The notes: generated by a model not told the origin, from the sequence alone. A stretch of 64,000 nt of DNA from an uncultured Bacteroides sp. (GCF_963666545.1 NZ_OY762899.1:2790001-2854000), one strand, 5' to 3'. Numbered from the stretch's first letter, positions 47,804 to 57,902 are shown. Made by a program: numbers and translations.

Positions 47804-48451
47804 ATGACGATAAAGAAATTCTTTTCTTTCAAAGAAAATAAGTACTTCTGGGTAAATATCATTGCCATGATAGTGGTTGCTATTCTCTTGATAGTTGGTT
47901 TGCTCAAGGGATTGGATATTTATACCCGGCATGGGGAAGGCATTGTAGTACCTGATGCGAAAGACATGACTGTGGAACAGGCGAAAATATTATTCAGCCA
48001 CAGAGGATTGCTGTGCGTAGTTGCCGATTCCGGTTATGTGAAAAATAAGCCGGCCGGCTGTGTACTTGATCATAATCCTGTTGCCGGACAAAAAGTGAAA
48101 GAAGGACGGATCATTTATCTTACAATCAATACACTTGACGTACCATTGCGTTCCGTTCCTGATGTAGCCGACAATAGCTCAGTGCGACAGGCACAAGCTC
48201 GTGTCATGGCCTCGGGCTTCAAACTGACTGAAAATGAGTTTGTAAGTGGTGAGAGGGATTGGGTTTATGGTGTTAAGTATAGAGGTCGTCAACTCCTTAC
48301 CGGAGAGAAAGTGCCACTAGGTGCTACGCTAACCCTGATGGTTGGAGATGGAACAGAGGTTAAAGATACGCTTGATCAAGAGGTCGATAGTTTAGGCGGG
48401 ACGAACAATGACTCTGAGGCTGCTCCTGCAAAAGATGATTCTTGGTTTTAA
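47804..48451 (+). CDS. Membrane-anchored PASTA-domain protein
   Basis: Start ATG 47804 (MTIKKFFSF), 215 residues. A single membrane helix at about 17-35 is followed by two or so PASTA repeats at about 45-185 (VVPDAKDMTVEQAKILFSHRG, VLDHNPVAGQKVKEGR, SVPDVADNSSVRQAQARVMASG) and an acidic tail. PASTA domains in Gram-positive kinases and PBPs bind wall fragments; here there is no kinase or PBP domain. It leads an operon with rluD and ddl, so a link to the wall is plausible but unproven. Confidence 0.88.
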   Translation: MTIKKFFSFKENKYFWVNIIAMIVVAILLIVGLLKGLDIYTRHGEGIVVPDAKDMTVEQAKILFSHRGLLCVVADSGYVKNKPAGCVLDHNPVAGQKVKEGRIIYLTINTLDVPLRSVPDVADNSSVRQAQARVMASGFKLTENEFVSGERDWVYGVKYRGRQLLTGEKVPLGATLTLMVGDGTEVKDTLDQEVDSLGGTNNDSEAAPAKDDSWF

Positions 48452-48484
48452 ATGAACTTACGTTACCCAATTGATCGACAATAG

Positions 48485-49555
48485 ATGATGCAAGAACTAC
48501 CTGACGACATAGAGAATGATATTGATGACATAGAACCTGTAGGTGATGCTGCTGAGTTGTATGAGCACTTTCGTGTGGTAGTAGATAAGGGACAGGCGCT
48601 TGTTCGCGTGGATAAATATTTGTTTGACCGAATTGTGAACGCTTCCCGAAACCGAATTCAGAAAGCTGCGGAGGCAGGCTTTGTGATGGTGAACGATAAG
48701 CCTGTGAAAAGTAGCTATAAGGTAAAGCCACTTGATGTTATAACAGTGATGATGGATCGCCCCCGCTATGAAAACGAGGTGATTCCAGAAGATATTCCCC
48801 TAAACATTGTATACGAGGACAAATACCTGATGGTGGTGAACAAACCGGCAGGCTTAGTGGTGCATCCGGGACATGGAAACTATAGCGGCACGTTGGTCAA
48901 TGCACTGGCTTGGCATTTGAAAGATGATCCAGATTATGATGTCAATGATCCGCGCGTCGGATTAGTGCATCGAATAGATAAAGATACTTCGGGATTGTTG
49001 GTCATAGCTAAAACTGCGGATGCTAAAACACATCTTGGTTTACAGTTCTTCAATAAGACAACCAAGCGACAATATCGCGCATTGGTATGGGGACTTGTAG
49101 AAGAAGATGAGGGAACCATTGTAGGAAACGTAGCCCGCAACCCCAGAGATAGGATGCAAATGGCTGTCTTTTCAGATCCCGAAATAGGAAAACATGCGGT
49201 TACTCATTATCGGGTACTCGAACGTTTGGGTTATGTTACTTTGGTAGAGTGCATCCTTGAAACGGGGCGTACTCATCAAATCAGAGTACACATGAAGCAT
49301 ATAGGCCACGTACTGTTTAACGATGAACGCTACGGAGGTCACGAAATTCTTAAAGGAACTCATTTTAGTAAATACAAACAGTTTGTAAACAATTGCTTTG
49401 ACGTTTGTCCTCGGCAGGCCTTGCACGCCATGACATTGGGGTTTGTACACCCTCACACAGGTGAGGAGATGTATTTTACTTCCGAGATGCCCGACGACAT
49501 GACCCTGCTGATCGATAAATGGCGAAGCTACATAAGTAACAGAGATTTAGAATGA
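48485..49555 (+). CDS. rluD: RluA/RluD-family 23S rRNA pseudouridine synthase
   Basis: A 356-residue enzyme with an acidic lead (1-25), an S4 RNA-binding domain at about 38-90 (VRVDKYLFDRIVNASRNRIQKAAEAG), and the catalytic domain with HRIDKDTSG at 162-170 (Asp165), ETGRTHQIRVH and AGLVVHPGHGN. It converts uridines of 23S rRNA to pseudouridine. RluD is the best guess by domain order; RluA or RluC cannot be fully ruled out. Its stop overlaps the ddl start by 4 bp. Confidence 0.9.
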   Translation: MMQELPDDIENDIDDIEPVGDAAELYEHFRVVVDKGQALVRVDKYLFDRIVNASRNRIQKAAEAGFVMVNDKPVKSSYKVKPLDVITVMMDRPRYENEVIPEDIPLNIVYEDKYLMVVNKPAGLVVHPGHGNYSGTLVNALAWHLKDDPDYDVNDPRVGLVHRIDKDTSGLLVIAKTADAKTHLGLQFFNKTTKRQYRALVWGLVEEDEGTIVGNVARNPRDRMQMAVFSDPEIGKHAVTHYRVLERLGYVTLVECILETGRTHQIRVHMKHIGHVLFNDERYGGHEILKGTHFSKYKQFVNNCFDVCPRQALHAMTLGFVHPHTGEEMYFTSEMPDDMTLLIDKWRSYISNRDLE

Positions 49556-50526
49556 AACGCATCATCGCCATTGTTGCCGGAGGAGATTCTTCCGAACTCC
49601 CCGTTTCCCTTCGCAGTGCCCAGGGACTTTATTCCTTTATTGATAAGGAAAAGTACGATTTGTATATTGTAGAAATGCAGGGCCTTCGTTGGGAAGTTCA
49701 GCTTGCCGACGAACAAAAGGTACCTGTAGACCGTAACGATTTTAGTTTTGATAACGGAACAGAGAAAGTCAAATTTGATTTTGCTTATATCACGATTCAT
49801 GGCACACCGGGCGAGAACGGTTTGTTGCAAGGATATCTGGATATGCTCCATGTCCCTTATTCTTGTTGTGACGTACTTCCTGCTGCTATCACTTTCAACA
49901 AGTTTACCTGTAACCAGTATCTGAAAGGATTTGGTATCCGTGTAGCAGAATCTTTAATGATTCGCCAAGGACACGAGATTCTGGATGAAGAGGTGATGAA
50001 TAAGGTAAGCTTACCTTGCTTTATAAAGCCCAATTTGGGCGGATCTAGTTTCGGCGTAACAAAAGTGAAAATCCAAGAACAGATACAGCCCGCTATACAA
50101 AAGGCTTTTGATGAAGCTCCTGAAGTGGTCATTGAAGCTTTTATGGATGGAACCGAAATAACCTGCGGATGTTACAAAACAAAAACGAAAGAAGTGGTGT
50201 TTCCTATAACAGAGGTGGTTACAGGTAATGAATTTTTTGATTACGATGCGAAATATAATGGTCAAGTCCAGGAGATTACCCCCGCTCGCTTGTCAGATGA
50301 ACTGACTGAAAGGGTACAACTGCTCACTTCGGCTATTTACGACATCTTGGGATGCTCGGGTATCATTCGCATTGACTATATCATTACTGCCGGTGAAAAG
50401 GTGAACTTGCTTGAAATTAATACAACTCCCGGCATGACACTTACTAGCTTCATTCCTCAGCAAATTGCTGCAGCAGGCCTCGATATTAAAGATGTTATGA
50501 CTGATATTATTGAAGATAAATTATGA
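49552..50526 (+). CDS. ddl: D-alanine--D-alanine ligase
   Basis: A 324-residue ATP-grasp ligase that makes D-Ala-D-Ala for MurF. Motifs: IVAGGDSSE near the N terminus, TIHGTPGENGLLQGYLD, FIKPNLGGSSFGVTKV (ATP loop), and LLEINTTPGMT with the Mg2+ residues. Start and stop overlap both neighbours by 4 bp, so the operon is translationally coupled. Confidence 0.95.
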   Translation: MKRIIAIVAGGDSSELPVSLRSAQGLYSFIDKEKYDLYIVEMQGLRWEVQLADEQKVPVDRNDFSFDNGTEKVKFDFAYITIHGTPGENGLLQGYLDMLHVPYSCCDVLPAAITFNKFTCNQYLKGFGIRVAESLMIRQGHEILDEEVMNKVSLPCFIKPNLGGSSFGVTKVKIQEQIQPAIQKAFDEAPEVVIEAFMDGTEITCGCYKTKTKEVVFPITEVVTGNEFFDYDAKYNGQVQEITPARLSDELTERVQLLTSAIYDILGCSGIIRIDYIITAGEKVNLLEINTTPGMTLTSFIPQQIAAAGLDIKDVMTDIIEDKL

Positions 50527-51668
50527 ACATAACAGAGTTTGATGAGATTCGTCCTTATGATGATGAGGAACTTCCTCAGATCTTTGAAGAACTGATTGCT
50601 GATCCGGCCTTTCAGAATGCGGCGTGCATAGCCATGCCGAGCGTACCTTTTGAAACTATTGCTCAAAAGATGCGTGGTTGCAAAACTAAACTGGAGTTTC
50701 AGAAAACGTTTTGCTATGGCCTTTTGTGGAAGATAGTCAGTGATTTTGCAGACGGATTAACATTAGACCATACAGCTTTGCCCGATATGAGTAAAGCGTG
50801 TACTTATATATCCAATCACCGCGATATTATTCTCGATTCAGGATTTCTTTCTATTTTGTTGATCGATCTTAAGGTGAATACTGTGGAAATAGCCATTGGG
50901 GACAATCTTCTCATTTATCCTTGGATCAAGAAACTGGTTCGAATAAATAAATCTTTTATTGTGCAACGTGGATTGGCTATGCGCCAAATGCTGGAGGCAT
51001 CTGCCCGCATGTCTCGCTACATGCATCTCACCATTATGCAAAAGCAACAATCCATTTGGATTGCCCAGCGTGAGGGACGTGCAAAAGACTCAAATGATCG
51101 TACACAAGAAAGTGTGTTGAAGATGCTGGCTATAGCTGGAGAGGGCAACTTAATTGAACGTTTGTTAGAAATGAATATTGCTCCTTTGGCACTTTCTTAC
51201 GAATATGACCCGTGCGACTATCTTAAAGCACAGGAATTTCAACTTAAAAGAGATATTGAAGATTATAAAAAATCTACGACGGATGATCTGATGAATATGA
51301 AGATCGGACTTTTTGGGTATAAAGGCAGGGTGCACTTTCAGGTGGCTGAGACTATTAATCATGAGTTGCTGCAATTGGATCCTACTTTACCTAAGCCTGA
51401 ACTATATGCTTGTATTTCAGCTTTGATAGATAAAAAAATACATGCCAATTACCGTATGTATCCCGGAAACTATGTAGCTCACGATTTGCTTAACGGTGAT
51501 GATACGTTTGTTTCTCATTATACAGAAGCTGAGAAGCAACGCTTTGAATCGTATATAGAGCAACAACTCGAACGAATAGAAATCCCACATAAGGACTTAC
51601 CGTTCTTGCGTGAGAAGCTTCTACTGATGTATGCCAATCCATTGACCAATTATCTGGCCGCCCGCTGA
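50523..51668 (+). CDS. PlsC-like glycerolipid acyltransferase with an unusual HX5D motif
   Basis: A 381-residue cytoplasmic protein with a PlsC/PlsB-type acyltransferase region at about 95-230. Where the family usually has HX4D, this reads SNHRDIILDS, so five residues lie between His and the second Asp. The later QREGRAKDSND fits the glycerol-phosphate-binding EGxR region. It has no membrane helix of clear length. It may acylate glycerol-phosphate, an amino-acid lipid or another small acceptor. It is coupled to ddl (4-bp overlap) and to the NigD-like gene (1-bp overlap). Confidence 0.78.
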   Translation: MNITEFDEIRPYDDEELPQIFEELIADPAFQNAACIAMPSVPFETIAQKMRGCKTKLEFQKTFCYGLLWKIVSDFADGLTLDHTALPDMSKACTYISNHRDIILDSGFLSILLIDLKVNTVEIAIGDNLLIYPWIKKLVRINKSFIVQRGLAMRQMLEASARMSRYMHLTIMQKQQSIWIAQREGRAKDSNDRTQESVLKMLAIAGEGNLIERLLEMNIAPLALSYEYDPCDYLKAQEFQLKRDIEDYKKSTTDDLMNMKIGLFGYKGRVHFQVAETINHELLQLDPTLPKPELYACISALIDKKIHANYRMYPGNYVAHDLLNGDDTFVSHYTEAEKQRFESYIEQQLERIEIPHKDLPFLREKLLLMYANPLTNYLAAR

Positions 51669-52351
51669 TGAAGAAGACTGCGTTCCATATTGTATTGCTC
51701 TTTATTTCATTACTCTTTTTCTCTTGTGGAGAAGATGATGGCTATGTATATCCTTCGGTAAAACTAGAGTTTCTCACTGCCGAATCGGGGAGCGATGGCT
51801 TCTTGAATTATCTTGTTACCGATAATGGAGAACGTTTGGTGGTATCTGAGGATCTTTCGGAGACGCAAATAGATGCAAATAGTAGCGTGCGGATTGTTAG
51901 TAATTACGAGGAGTTGGATGAAACTGAGGCGGGGATAAAGAAAGCGAAGGTTTATGCTCTATTGAAAGCGGTATCTCCACAACCATCTCCGGCTTCCGGT
52001 TTTGCTGATGGCGTAAAAACAGATCCTGCCGATGTACTGAGTATCTGGTTGGGAAGGGATTACCTCAACATGACGCTATCTATAAAGATGCAAAATGGTA
52101 AGCACCTCTTCCATTTTGTAGAAGATAAAGTAGAGACAGATCAAACAACTGGACGTAAAACCGTTTATCTAACGCTTTATCATGATGCAGGGGACGACTT
52201 GGAAGCATTTACGAGGCGTGCTTATCTTTCTGTCCCCCTCAGCAAGTATACCGAGAACAATACGAGGGAAACAATTGTTTATTTTAGCGTTAACACTTAT
52301 GATGATGGAGTTCAAACATACCGTTTTGATTATACTCCTACATCTAATTAG
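51668..52351 (+). CDS. NigD-like lipoprotein
   Basis: A 227-residue lipoprotein with lipobox FFSC (Cys20) followed by GEDDG. The body shows the NigD-like pattern of beta strands (KVYALLKAVSP, SIWLGRDYLNMTLSIKM, DGVQTYRFDY). NigD is named from bacteriocin immunity-like genes in Bacteroidota, but this broad family has no agreed function. Its ATG shares one base with the acyltransferase stop. Confidence 0.75.
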   Translation: MKKTAFHIVLLFISLLFFSCGEDDGYVYPSVKLEFLTAESGSDGFLNYLVTDNGERLVVSEDLSETQIDANSSVRIVSNYEELDETEAGIKKAKVYALLKAVSPQPSPASGFADGVKTDPADVLSIWLGRDYLNMTLSIKMQNGKHLFHFVEDKVETDQTTGRKTVYLTLYHDAGDDLEAFTRRAYLSVPLSKYTENNTRETIVYFSVNTYDDGVQTYRFDYTPTSN

Positions 52352-52373
52352 TTGACCATTAATAATTTAGACA

Positions 52374-52742
52374 ATGAACCTCTTATTTACAAGCATTATG
52401 TTTCTATTATCGTCTTTGTTTGGTTGTCAGCAACCTAAAAATTATACTTCACTTTCTACGGGTGAATTCGAATCATTGATTAAGGATGAGCATGTGCAGC
52501 GGCTTGATGTGCGCACACCTGCAGAGTATTCCGAAGATCACATAGCGAAGTCAATCAATATTAATGTGTTTGACTCTTCTTTTGCTTCATTAGCCGATTC
52601 ATTATTGAAAAAAGAGGCTCCTGTTGCTATTTATTGTCATAGTGGGCAACGTAGTAAGCAGGCAGCGTCCATCCTTGCTGAAAAAGGATACACTGTGTAT
52701 GAACTTAATGGCGGATTTGCTGCTTGGCAAAAAAAACAGTAA
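52374..52742 (+). CDS. Rhodanese-like lipoprotein
   Basis: A 122-residue protein with a short lipoprotein signal (lipobox LFGC, Cys18) and one rhodanese domain: RLDVRTPAEYSEDHI, the active-site cysteine in YCHSGQRS (Cys88), and LNGGFAAW. It may carry sulfane sulfur in the periplasm or at the outer membrane. It is the last gene of the PASTA-ddl operon, 22 bp after the NigD-like gene, and is followed by a terminator. Confidence 0.9.
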   Translation: MNLLFTSIMFLLSSLFGCQQPKNYTSLSTGEFESLIKDEHVQRLDVRTPAEYSEDHIAKSININVFDSSFASLADSLLKKEAPVAIYCHSGQRSKQAASILAEKGYTVYELNGGFAAWQKKQ

Positions 52743-52776
52743 GAAGGAAAGATAAACAAGTTTTAAAATAAGAAGC

Positions 52777-52819
52777 ACTCATAGCGCATACTCTTTACTT
52801 GTGCTATGAGTGTTTTTTA
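52777..52819 (+). terminator. Terminator after the rhodanese gene
   Basis: CACTCATAGC (52777-52786) pairs with GCTATGAGTG (52804-52813), loop 17 bases, then six T. The convergent argF' gene ends 75 bp away and may use it from the other side. Confidence 0.82.
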
Positions 52820-52893
52820 TTTTATTGCCACATTACAATACGGATTGCTTCAGTTTAGGCAATTCCCGATTCTTTGGCGTTGTTTCTATGAAG

Positions 52894-53850
52894 TTACTTT
52901 AGCCCTTCCAGCATTCTTTTCAATACCACAGTGGCTGATATCTCACGGTTAGCAGCTTCCGGAATAACGATAGACTGTGGACTTTCAATAACACTATCAG
53001 TCACAATCATGTTTCTTCTTACAGGAAGACAATGCATGAAGTAAGCATTGTTAGTCACAGCCATTTGTCGGTTGCTAACCGTCCATTCGAGATCTCGACT
53101 CAAAACCTGTCCGTAATTGTCGCCGGAGTAGGCTGCCCAATTCTTGGCATAGATAAAATCGGCACCTTCAAAAGCCTTCATTTGGTCATATTCTACACGG
53201 GCGCTGCCTACGAATTCGGGAGCCAATTCATATCCTTCGGGATGAGTAATGACAAAGTCGTAATCAGTAGCATTCATCCATTCGGCAAATGAGTTTGGTA
53301 CTGCCTGAGGTAATGCACGTGGGTGTGGAGCCCATGTCATAACAACCTTAGGGCGAGTAGTTTTTTTATATTCTTCAATGGTAATAAGGTCGGCAAAACT
53401 TTGAAGCGGGTGACGGGTGGCGGCCTCCATGGAGAATACCGGGCGTCCGGAATACTGTATAAATTGATTGATAATTACTTCATTATAATCATGATCACGA
53501 TCTTCAAAGCGGGCAAAAGAACGAACGCCGATAATGTCGCAGTAGCAGCCCATCACCGGAATAGCTTCCAGCAAATGCTCGGGCTTGTCTCCGTCCATAA
53601 TGACGCCTCGTTCAGTTTCCAACTTCCAGGCACCTTGCGTGATATCCAGTACCATCACGCTCATTCCCAGATTGATTGCAGCCTTTTGGGTACTTAGGCG
53701 TGTGCGCAGACTTGAATTGAAGAATATCATCATCAAGGTTTTGTTGCGGCCTAGCTCCACATATTTAAACCGATCTTTTTTTATTTCGAAAGCTTCTTCT
53801 AAAGCAGGCTTTAAATCACCTAGATCTTGTACACAAGTAAAATTCTTCAT
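52894..53850 (-). CDS. argF': N-succinylornithine carbamoyltransferase
   Basis: A 318-residue transcarbamylase with the carbamoyl-phosphate motif NSSLRTR (45-51; the family has S-x-R-T-R) and the C-terminal MHCLPVRR. Residue 90 is Pro (GDKPEH), the residue that published work on the Bacteroides fragilis enzyme ties to N-succinyl-ornithine; N-acetylornithine enzymes have Glu there. It carries out the carbamoyl step of arginine synthesis on the succinylated intermediate. It lies 38 bp after proA, in one unit with proB. Confidence 0.92.
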   Translation of the reverse strand: MKNFTCVQDLGDLKPALEEAFEIKKDRFKYVELGRNKTLMMIFFNSSLRTRLSTQKAAINLGMSVMVLDITQGAWKLETERGVIMDGDKPEHLLEAIPVMGCYCDIIGVRSFARFEDRDHDYNEVIINQFIQYSGRPVFSMEAATRHPLQSFADLITIEEYKKTTRPKVVMTWAPHPRALPQAVPNSFAEWMNATDYDFVITHPEGYELAPEFVGSARVEYDQMKAFEGADFIYAKNWAAYSGDNYGQVLSRDLEWTVSNRQMAVTNNAYFMHCLPVRRNMIVTDSVIESPQSIVIPEAANREISATVVLKRMLEGLK

Positions 53851-53888
53851 TACTATCTATTTTTGTAGGTTATTGAATGTTGTTTCTT

Positions 53889-55139
53889 TTATTGTCTGAT
53901 TTGGCCGTCTCCTTCGATGATCCATTTGTAAGAGGTGATCTCTTCCAGTCCCATGGGGCCGCGGGCGTGTAGCTTCTGTGTGCTGATTCCTATTTCGGCT
54001 CCCAAACCGAATTGAGCTCCGTCGGTAAAAGCCGTTGAGACGTTGGTGTACACGCAGGCCGCATCTACTACTTTGAGAAAGAAGCTTACATGCTCCTTGT
54101 TCTCTGTAACGATGCATTCGCTGTGTTTGGAACTGTATGCGTGTATGTGTTCCAATGCCTCCTCGAAAGTCCGAACTGTTTTAATGGCCATGGCATACGA
54201 AAGAAATTCGGTACCGAAGCTTTCCGGTGTGGCTTGTTTCAGCAACTCTTTTGGATAGTTGTTTTGCAAGGTTTGGTAAGCTTCTTTATCGGCATAGATA
54301 ATCACATTGTTCTCTTGCAACTTTTCGCAAAGCAAAGGTAAGTCACTGAGCCGTTTCTGGTGAATGATGACACAATCCAGAGCATTGCATACGCTTACCC
54401 TGCGGGTCTTGGCATTGTTGATGATGGCAGCCCCTTTCGTGCAATCTCCATCTTCATCAAAATAAGTATGGCAGATGCCTGCACCTGTTTCGATTACAGG
54501 AATAGAAGCATTTTGTCGAACAAAGTTGATGAGGCTGCTACTGCCTCGGGGGATGATAAGATCGACATAGCCCACTGCGTGAAGTAATTCCGTTGTAGCC
54601 TCTCTATCGGCTGGCAAAAGTTCAACGGTATGCGTATCTGTTCCAAAGGCTTTGAGGACAGAATGGATCACACTTATGATAGCACGATTGGAACAATCGG
54701 CATCGCTTCCTCCTTTTAACACGCATGCATTGCCACTTTTTAGGCAAAGGGAAAATACATCGAAGCTAACATTTGGGCGGGCTTCATAGATGATGCCAAT
54801 GACGCCAAAAGGAACACTAATCTTCTTTAGCGTTATGCCATTGGGGCGAATGGTTTCTTTTAGTATTCTGCCTAGTGGAGAGGGTAGTGCGGCTACGTTT
54901 CTCATATCGGCGGCAATCTCTTTAATTCTTTGCGCAGTAAGCTTTAAACGGTCATATTTAGGGTCTGTAGCCTTCATTCGTGCCAGATCTTTTTCGTTCT
55001 CTGCAAGAATGAAAGGGGTTTGTTCAACAGCAGCATCGGCTACAGCGAGCAATATATGATTTATTTGTTCGTCGGTTAGCAAAGCCAACTTGCGACTTGC
55101 TGTTTGCACGGCGGCAAAAGTTTCTTTTAATTGTTTCAT
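53889..55139 (-). CDS. proA: Glutamate-5-semialdehyde dehydrogenase
   Basis: A 416-residue aldehyde-dehydrogenase-fold enzyme reducing glutamyl phosphate for proline. Features: [32 protein letters not shown], the catalytic cysteine in [13 protein letters not shown], and the C-terminal [21 protein letters not shown] segment shortened here. It follows proB by 13 bp. Co-operonic argF' links proline and arginine synthesis, both from glutamate. Confidence 0.96.
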   Translation of the reverse strand: MKQLKETFAAVQTASRKLALLTDEQINHILLAVADAAVEQTPFILAENEKDLARMKATDPKYDRLKLTAQRIKEIAADMRNVAALPSPLGRILKETIRPNGITLKKISVPFGVIGIIYEARPNVSFDVFSLCLKSGNACVLKGGSDADCSNRAIISVIHSVLKAFGTDTHTVELLPADREATTELLHAVGYVDLIIPRGSSSLINFVRQNASIPVIETGAGICHTYFDEDGDCTKGAAIINNAKTRRVSVCNALDCVIIHQKRLSDLPLLCEKLQENNVIIYADKEAYQTLQNNYPKELLKQATPESFGTEFLSYAMAIKTVRTFEEALEHIHAYSSKHSECIVTENKEHVSFFLKVVDAACVYTNVSTAFTDGAQFGLGAEIGISTQKLHARGPMGLEEITSYKWIIEGDGQIRQ

Positions 55140-55152
55140 GATGCAACTTGTT

Positions 55153-56235
55153 TTATTCTACATATAAATAGTCGTAGTGCACAACAGCTTTCTTGCCGTG
55201 TTTTCCTATTGCTTCCCGCGCTTGGGCAGAGTCACAATTGGCTTTTCCTACTCCTACGGGATTGCCTGAATAGTCGATGATACGCACTATATCATCTTTC
55301 TCAAACTCGCCTTCGATGTGCGTGATACCTATAGGCAGAATACTCACGGCCTTGTCTGCATTAAGCACTTCTGTAGCTTGTTGGTTGATGTGTATTTCTC
55401 CTTTAGCAAAACCTTCACTGTGCGCAATCCATTTTTTGATGCTTGATACAGGTTGAGGTGATGGGATGAAACGAGTACAGAGAGTCTCCTCAGGGTGTTG
55501 CAGCAGGTCGACGAGAATGTTGTCTCGTTTACCATTAGCTATAATTACGGTGATTCCTTCGTCGGCTACCTTGCGGGCTATGTTGGTTTTGGTGAGCATC
55601 CCTCCGCGGCCGAAGCTCGATTTGGAAGCTTGTATGTAGCTTGACAGATCTTTCCGTTGCCCTATTTCTCGGATAACGGTTGATGCGGGATCTGCTGGTG
55701 AACCGTTGTATATGCCGTCAATATTACTTAGGATAATAAGTGCTTGCGCATCCATCATTGATGCGATGAGGCCGGATAGTTCATCATTGTCGGTAAACAT
55801 GAGTTCGCTTACAGAGATGGTATCATTTTCATTGACTATCGGGATCACGCCATTCTCGAGCATAACCGTCATGCAATTCTTTTGATTAAGATAGTGCCTG
55901 CGTGTGCCGAAATTTTCTTTTGTTGTTAGTACTTGCCCCACAGCAATGCCATGTTCGCGAAAAAGTTCGTAGTAACGGTTAATGAGTTTCGCTTGCCCCA
56001 CAGCCGAAAAGAGTTGTCGTTGATTTACGCTATCCAGTTTCTTTGATGTCTGTATCTCACTTCGCCCGGAAGCTACCGCACCTGATGAGATGAGAATTAC
56101 TTCCACACCCGATTTATGTAGTTCGGCTATTTGATCGGTGAGGGCAGACATGCGCGTCACATCCAGCGTGCCATCAGTTCTGGTTAGAACGTTGCTACCC
56201 ACCTTTACAGCAATTCGTGTAAACTGTTGTCCCAT
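55153..56235 (-). CDS. proB: Glutamate 5-kinase
   Basis: I use ATG 56235 ([18 protein letters not shown]), 360 residues. A 43-codon longer frame from 56364 exists, but TATATTTG on the minus strand at 56256-56263 fits a -7 element and the extra sequence is not family-like. It has the amino-acid-kinase fold ([26 protein letters not shown]) and a C-terminal PUA domain (about 270-355). It phosphorylates glutamate, first step of proline synthesis, normally inhibited by proline. Confidence 0.93.
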   Translation of the reverse strand: MGQQFTRIAVKVGSNVLTRTDGTLDVTRMSALTDQIAELHKSGVEVILISSGAVASGRSEIQTSKKLDSVNQRQLFSAVGQAKLINRYYELFREHGIAVGQVLTTKENFGTRRHYLNQKNCMTVMLENGVIPIVNENDTISVSELMFTDNDELSGLIASMMDAQALIILSNIDGIYNGSPADPASTVIREIGQRKDLSSYIQASKSSFGRGGMLTKTNIARKVADEGITVIIANGKRDNILVDLLQHPEETLCTRFIPSPQPVSSIKKWIAHSEGFAKGEIHINQQATEVLNADKAVSILPIGITHIEGEFEKDDIVRIIDYSGNPVGVGKANCDSAQAREAIGKHGKKAVVHYDYLYVE

Positions 56236-56263
56236 TTTTATTACGATTTGAACCACAAATATA

Positions 56264-56602
56264 GCTATTTCTATGAAACTGTAAGTAGGATACCCTGATA
56301 AAAGCATCGCTAAAAACCATTTCTCAAGATAAAAGACTTCCATTGGCAGGAGTGTTGAACTCATTCACGTCAAGAACTGAATTGCAAATAATGAACGAGC
56401 AGAAAGTCCTTCGTAGCAAATAAACATCCTCTGATGGCAATAGAAGGAAATCTCCTTCTCATTATAAGTTATTCCCATAAAAAATAATCAAATGAATGAA
56501 GAGAAACCTTCTTATAAAGGAAAAGAATGCTGCAGTTAACCCAACTGCACTGTTCTTTTACCTTGTAAGAAATAAGCTCTTGAGCCTTTTGGAGGGACAA
56601 AA
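56264..56602. other. Gap upstream of proB without a gene
   Basis: About 340 bp between the proB -7 element and the DUF2007 terminator. It holds the spurious N-terminal extension of the proB frame. I see no RNA gene, repeat or extra ORF I can support. Confidence 0.5.
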
Positions 56603-56636
56603 TAAAAAAAGAGAACTCCTTTTAAGGAATCCTCTT
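56603..56636 (-). terminator. Terminator after the DUF2007 gene
   Basis: On the minus strand AGAGGATTCCTT and AAGGAGTTCTCT form a stem with wobble pairs, followed by seven T. It lies about 100 bp past the stop codon. Confidence 0.7.
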
Positions 56637-56732
56637 CTATTTCAGTTTAATCTGAAGTTAGTTTGATATTAGTAATACAAATATACGACAACAGAGCGTT
56701 AAAAGCCAGATTTAGCTTCACTTTTCTTTCTT

Positions 56733-56966
56733 TTATTCATCATTCTTCTTATCTCTTTCTCTAATAATTTGCATGCTCAATTCGTAATCCTTTTCGTTAA
56801 CAAGAATCGCTACCTCGGGACTAAGATAAGGAGCTAGTGTTCCCATTATTCCATCTTTCACGACGGACTCTATTCCATTACTCTCTAGTAGACCTTTAAT
56901 CAACTCTGCTTCCCAAGGTGTTCCTGAGAAGATTTCGGTTAGAATAGTGTTTTCTTCTGCTTCCAT
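56733..56966 (-). CDS. DUF2007-family small protein
   Basis: A 77-residue cytoplasmic protein matching the DUF2007 (putative signal-transducing) family: TEIFSGTPWEAELIKGLLESNGIESVVKDG and then a beta strand VAILVNEKDYELSMQIIRE, shown here in part. Family members resemble PII-like or ACT-like folds, but none has a firm function. It starts 70 bp after the end of murI. Confidence 0.85.
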   Translation of the reverse strand: MEAEENTILTEIFSGTPWEAELIKGLLESNGIESVVKDGIMGTLAPYLSPEVAILVNEKDYELSMQIIRERDKKNDE

Positions 56967-57036
56967 GGCATCTGTTTATTAATAGGTTATTTGTTAATAG
57001 TATAACAAATAACTCTGTATAATGTTATGTGAATTA

Positions 57037-57879
57037 TTATTCTAGAGATATTCTTTGTACGGAGATGGCCTCATTTAAGAAGATGGATGCTGATTCAGTG
57101 AATTTCTCTTCTGCCTCGGTTGTGCAAAATATGGTGTTTCCACCTTTTGTGCATTTCTTATCTATCTCCGGATGGCGTTGAAGATAATTTTTCAGACTAG
57201 TTGCAACATAGTCGCCTTGAGTCATAATCTGTATTCCTTCAGGCATGAACTGCTCTATTTTAGGAAGGAGCAAGGGGTAGTGCGTGCAACCTAAGATAAC
57301 AGTGTCAATTTGGGAATCTTTACTGATGAGTTGGTCTATACTTTTTTTTATAAAATAGTCTGCACCTGGCCCGTCGGCTTCATTGTTTTCCACCAATGAT
57401 ACCCACATTGGACAAGCTTCTCCACTTACCTTAATGTCGGGAAAGAGCTTATGTATCTCAAGAGGGTACGATTCCGATTTGATGGTGCCTGCTGTGGCGA
57501 GGACACCAATATGTCGGCTTCTGGTAATTTCGCCGATGCATTCTACCGTTGGGCGAATTACACCTAACACTCTTCTGGCGGGGTCTATACGTGGCAAATC
57601 ATTTACCTGTATACTTCTTAGAGCCTTGGCCGATGCTGTATTGCAAGCCAGTATCACTAGATGGCAACCCATCTCAAATAGTTTTTCCACGGCTTGGCGG
57701 GTAAACTCGTATACCACTTCAAATGACCGTGTGCCGTAAGGGGTACGGGCATTATCTCCCAAATAAATGTAATCATATTCAGGAAGAGTCTCCCTGATCT
57801 GCTTCAAGATAGTTAATCCTCCGTAACCTGAATCAAATACTCCGATGGGTCCCGGGACTGTAGGTAAATCTTGCTTCAT
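57037..57879 (-). CDS. murI: Glutamate racemase
   Basis: A 280-residue enzyme making D-glutamate for the wall stem peptide. The two catalytic cysteines are Cys79 (LACNTASA) and Cys197 (LGCTHYPLL); GVFDSGYGGLT is at 13-23. Length is typical. It lies after the uppS-bamA-skp-skp block, with a strong terminator between, so it is likely a separate unit. Confidence 0.95.
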   Translation of the reverse strand: MKQDLPTVPGPIGVFDSGYGGLTILKQIRETLPEYDYIYLGDNARTPYGTRSFEVVYEFTRQAVEKLFEMGCHLVILACNTASAKALRSIQVNDLPRIDPARRVLGVIRPTVECIGEITRSRHIGVLATAGTIKSESYPLEIHKLFPDIKVSGEACPMWVSLVENNEADGPGADYFIKKSIDQLISKDSQIDTVILGCTHYPLLLPKIEQFMPEGIQIMTQGDYVATSLKNYLQRHPEIDKKCTKGGNTIFCTTEAEEKFTESASIFLNEAISVQRISLE

Positions 57880-57902
57880 CGTTTTTCAATTTAATAGCAT
57901 CT

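Noticed and set aside
56236-56364. Longer N terminus for proB
   Set aside because: The extra 43 codons are not kinase-like and contain a likely -7 element; the family start [11 protein letters not shown] is at 56235.
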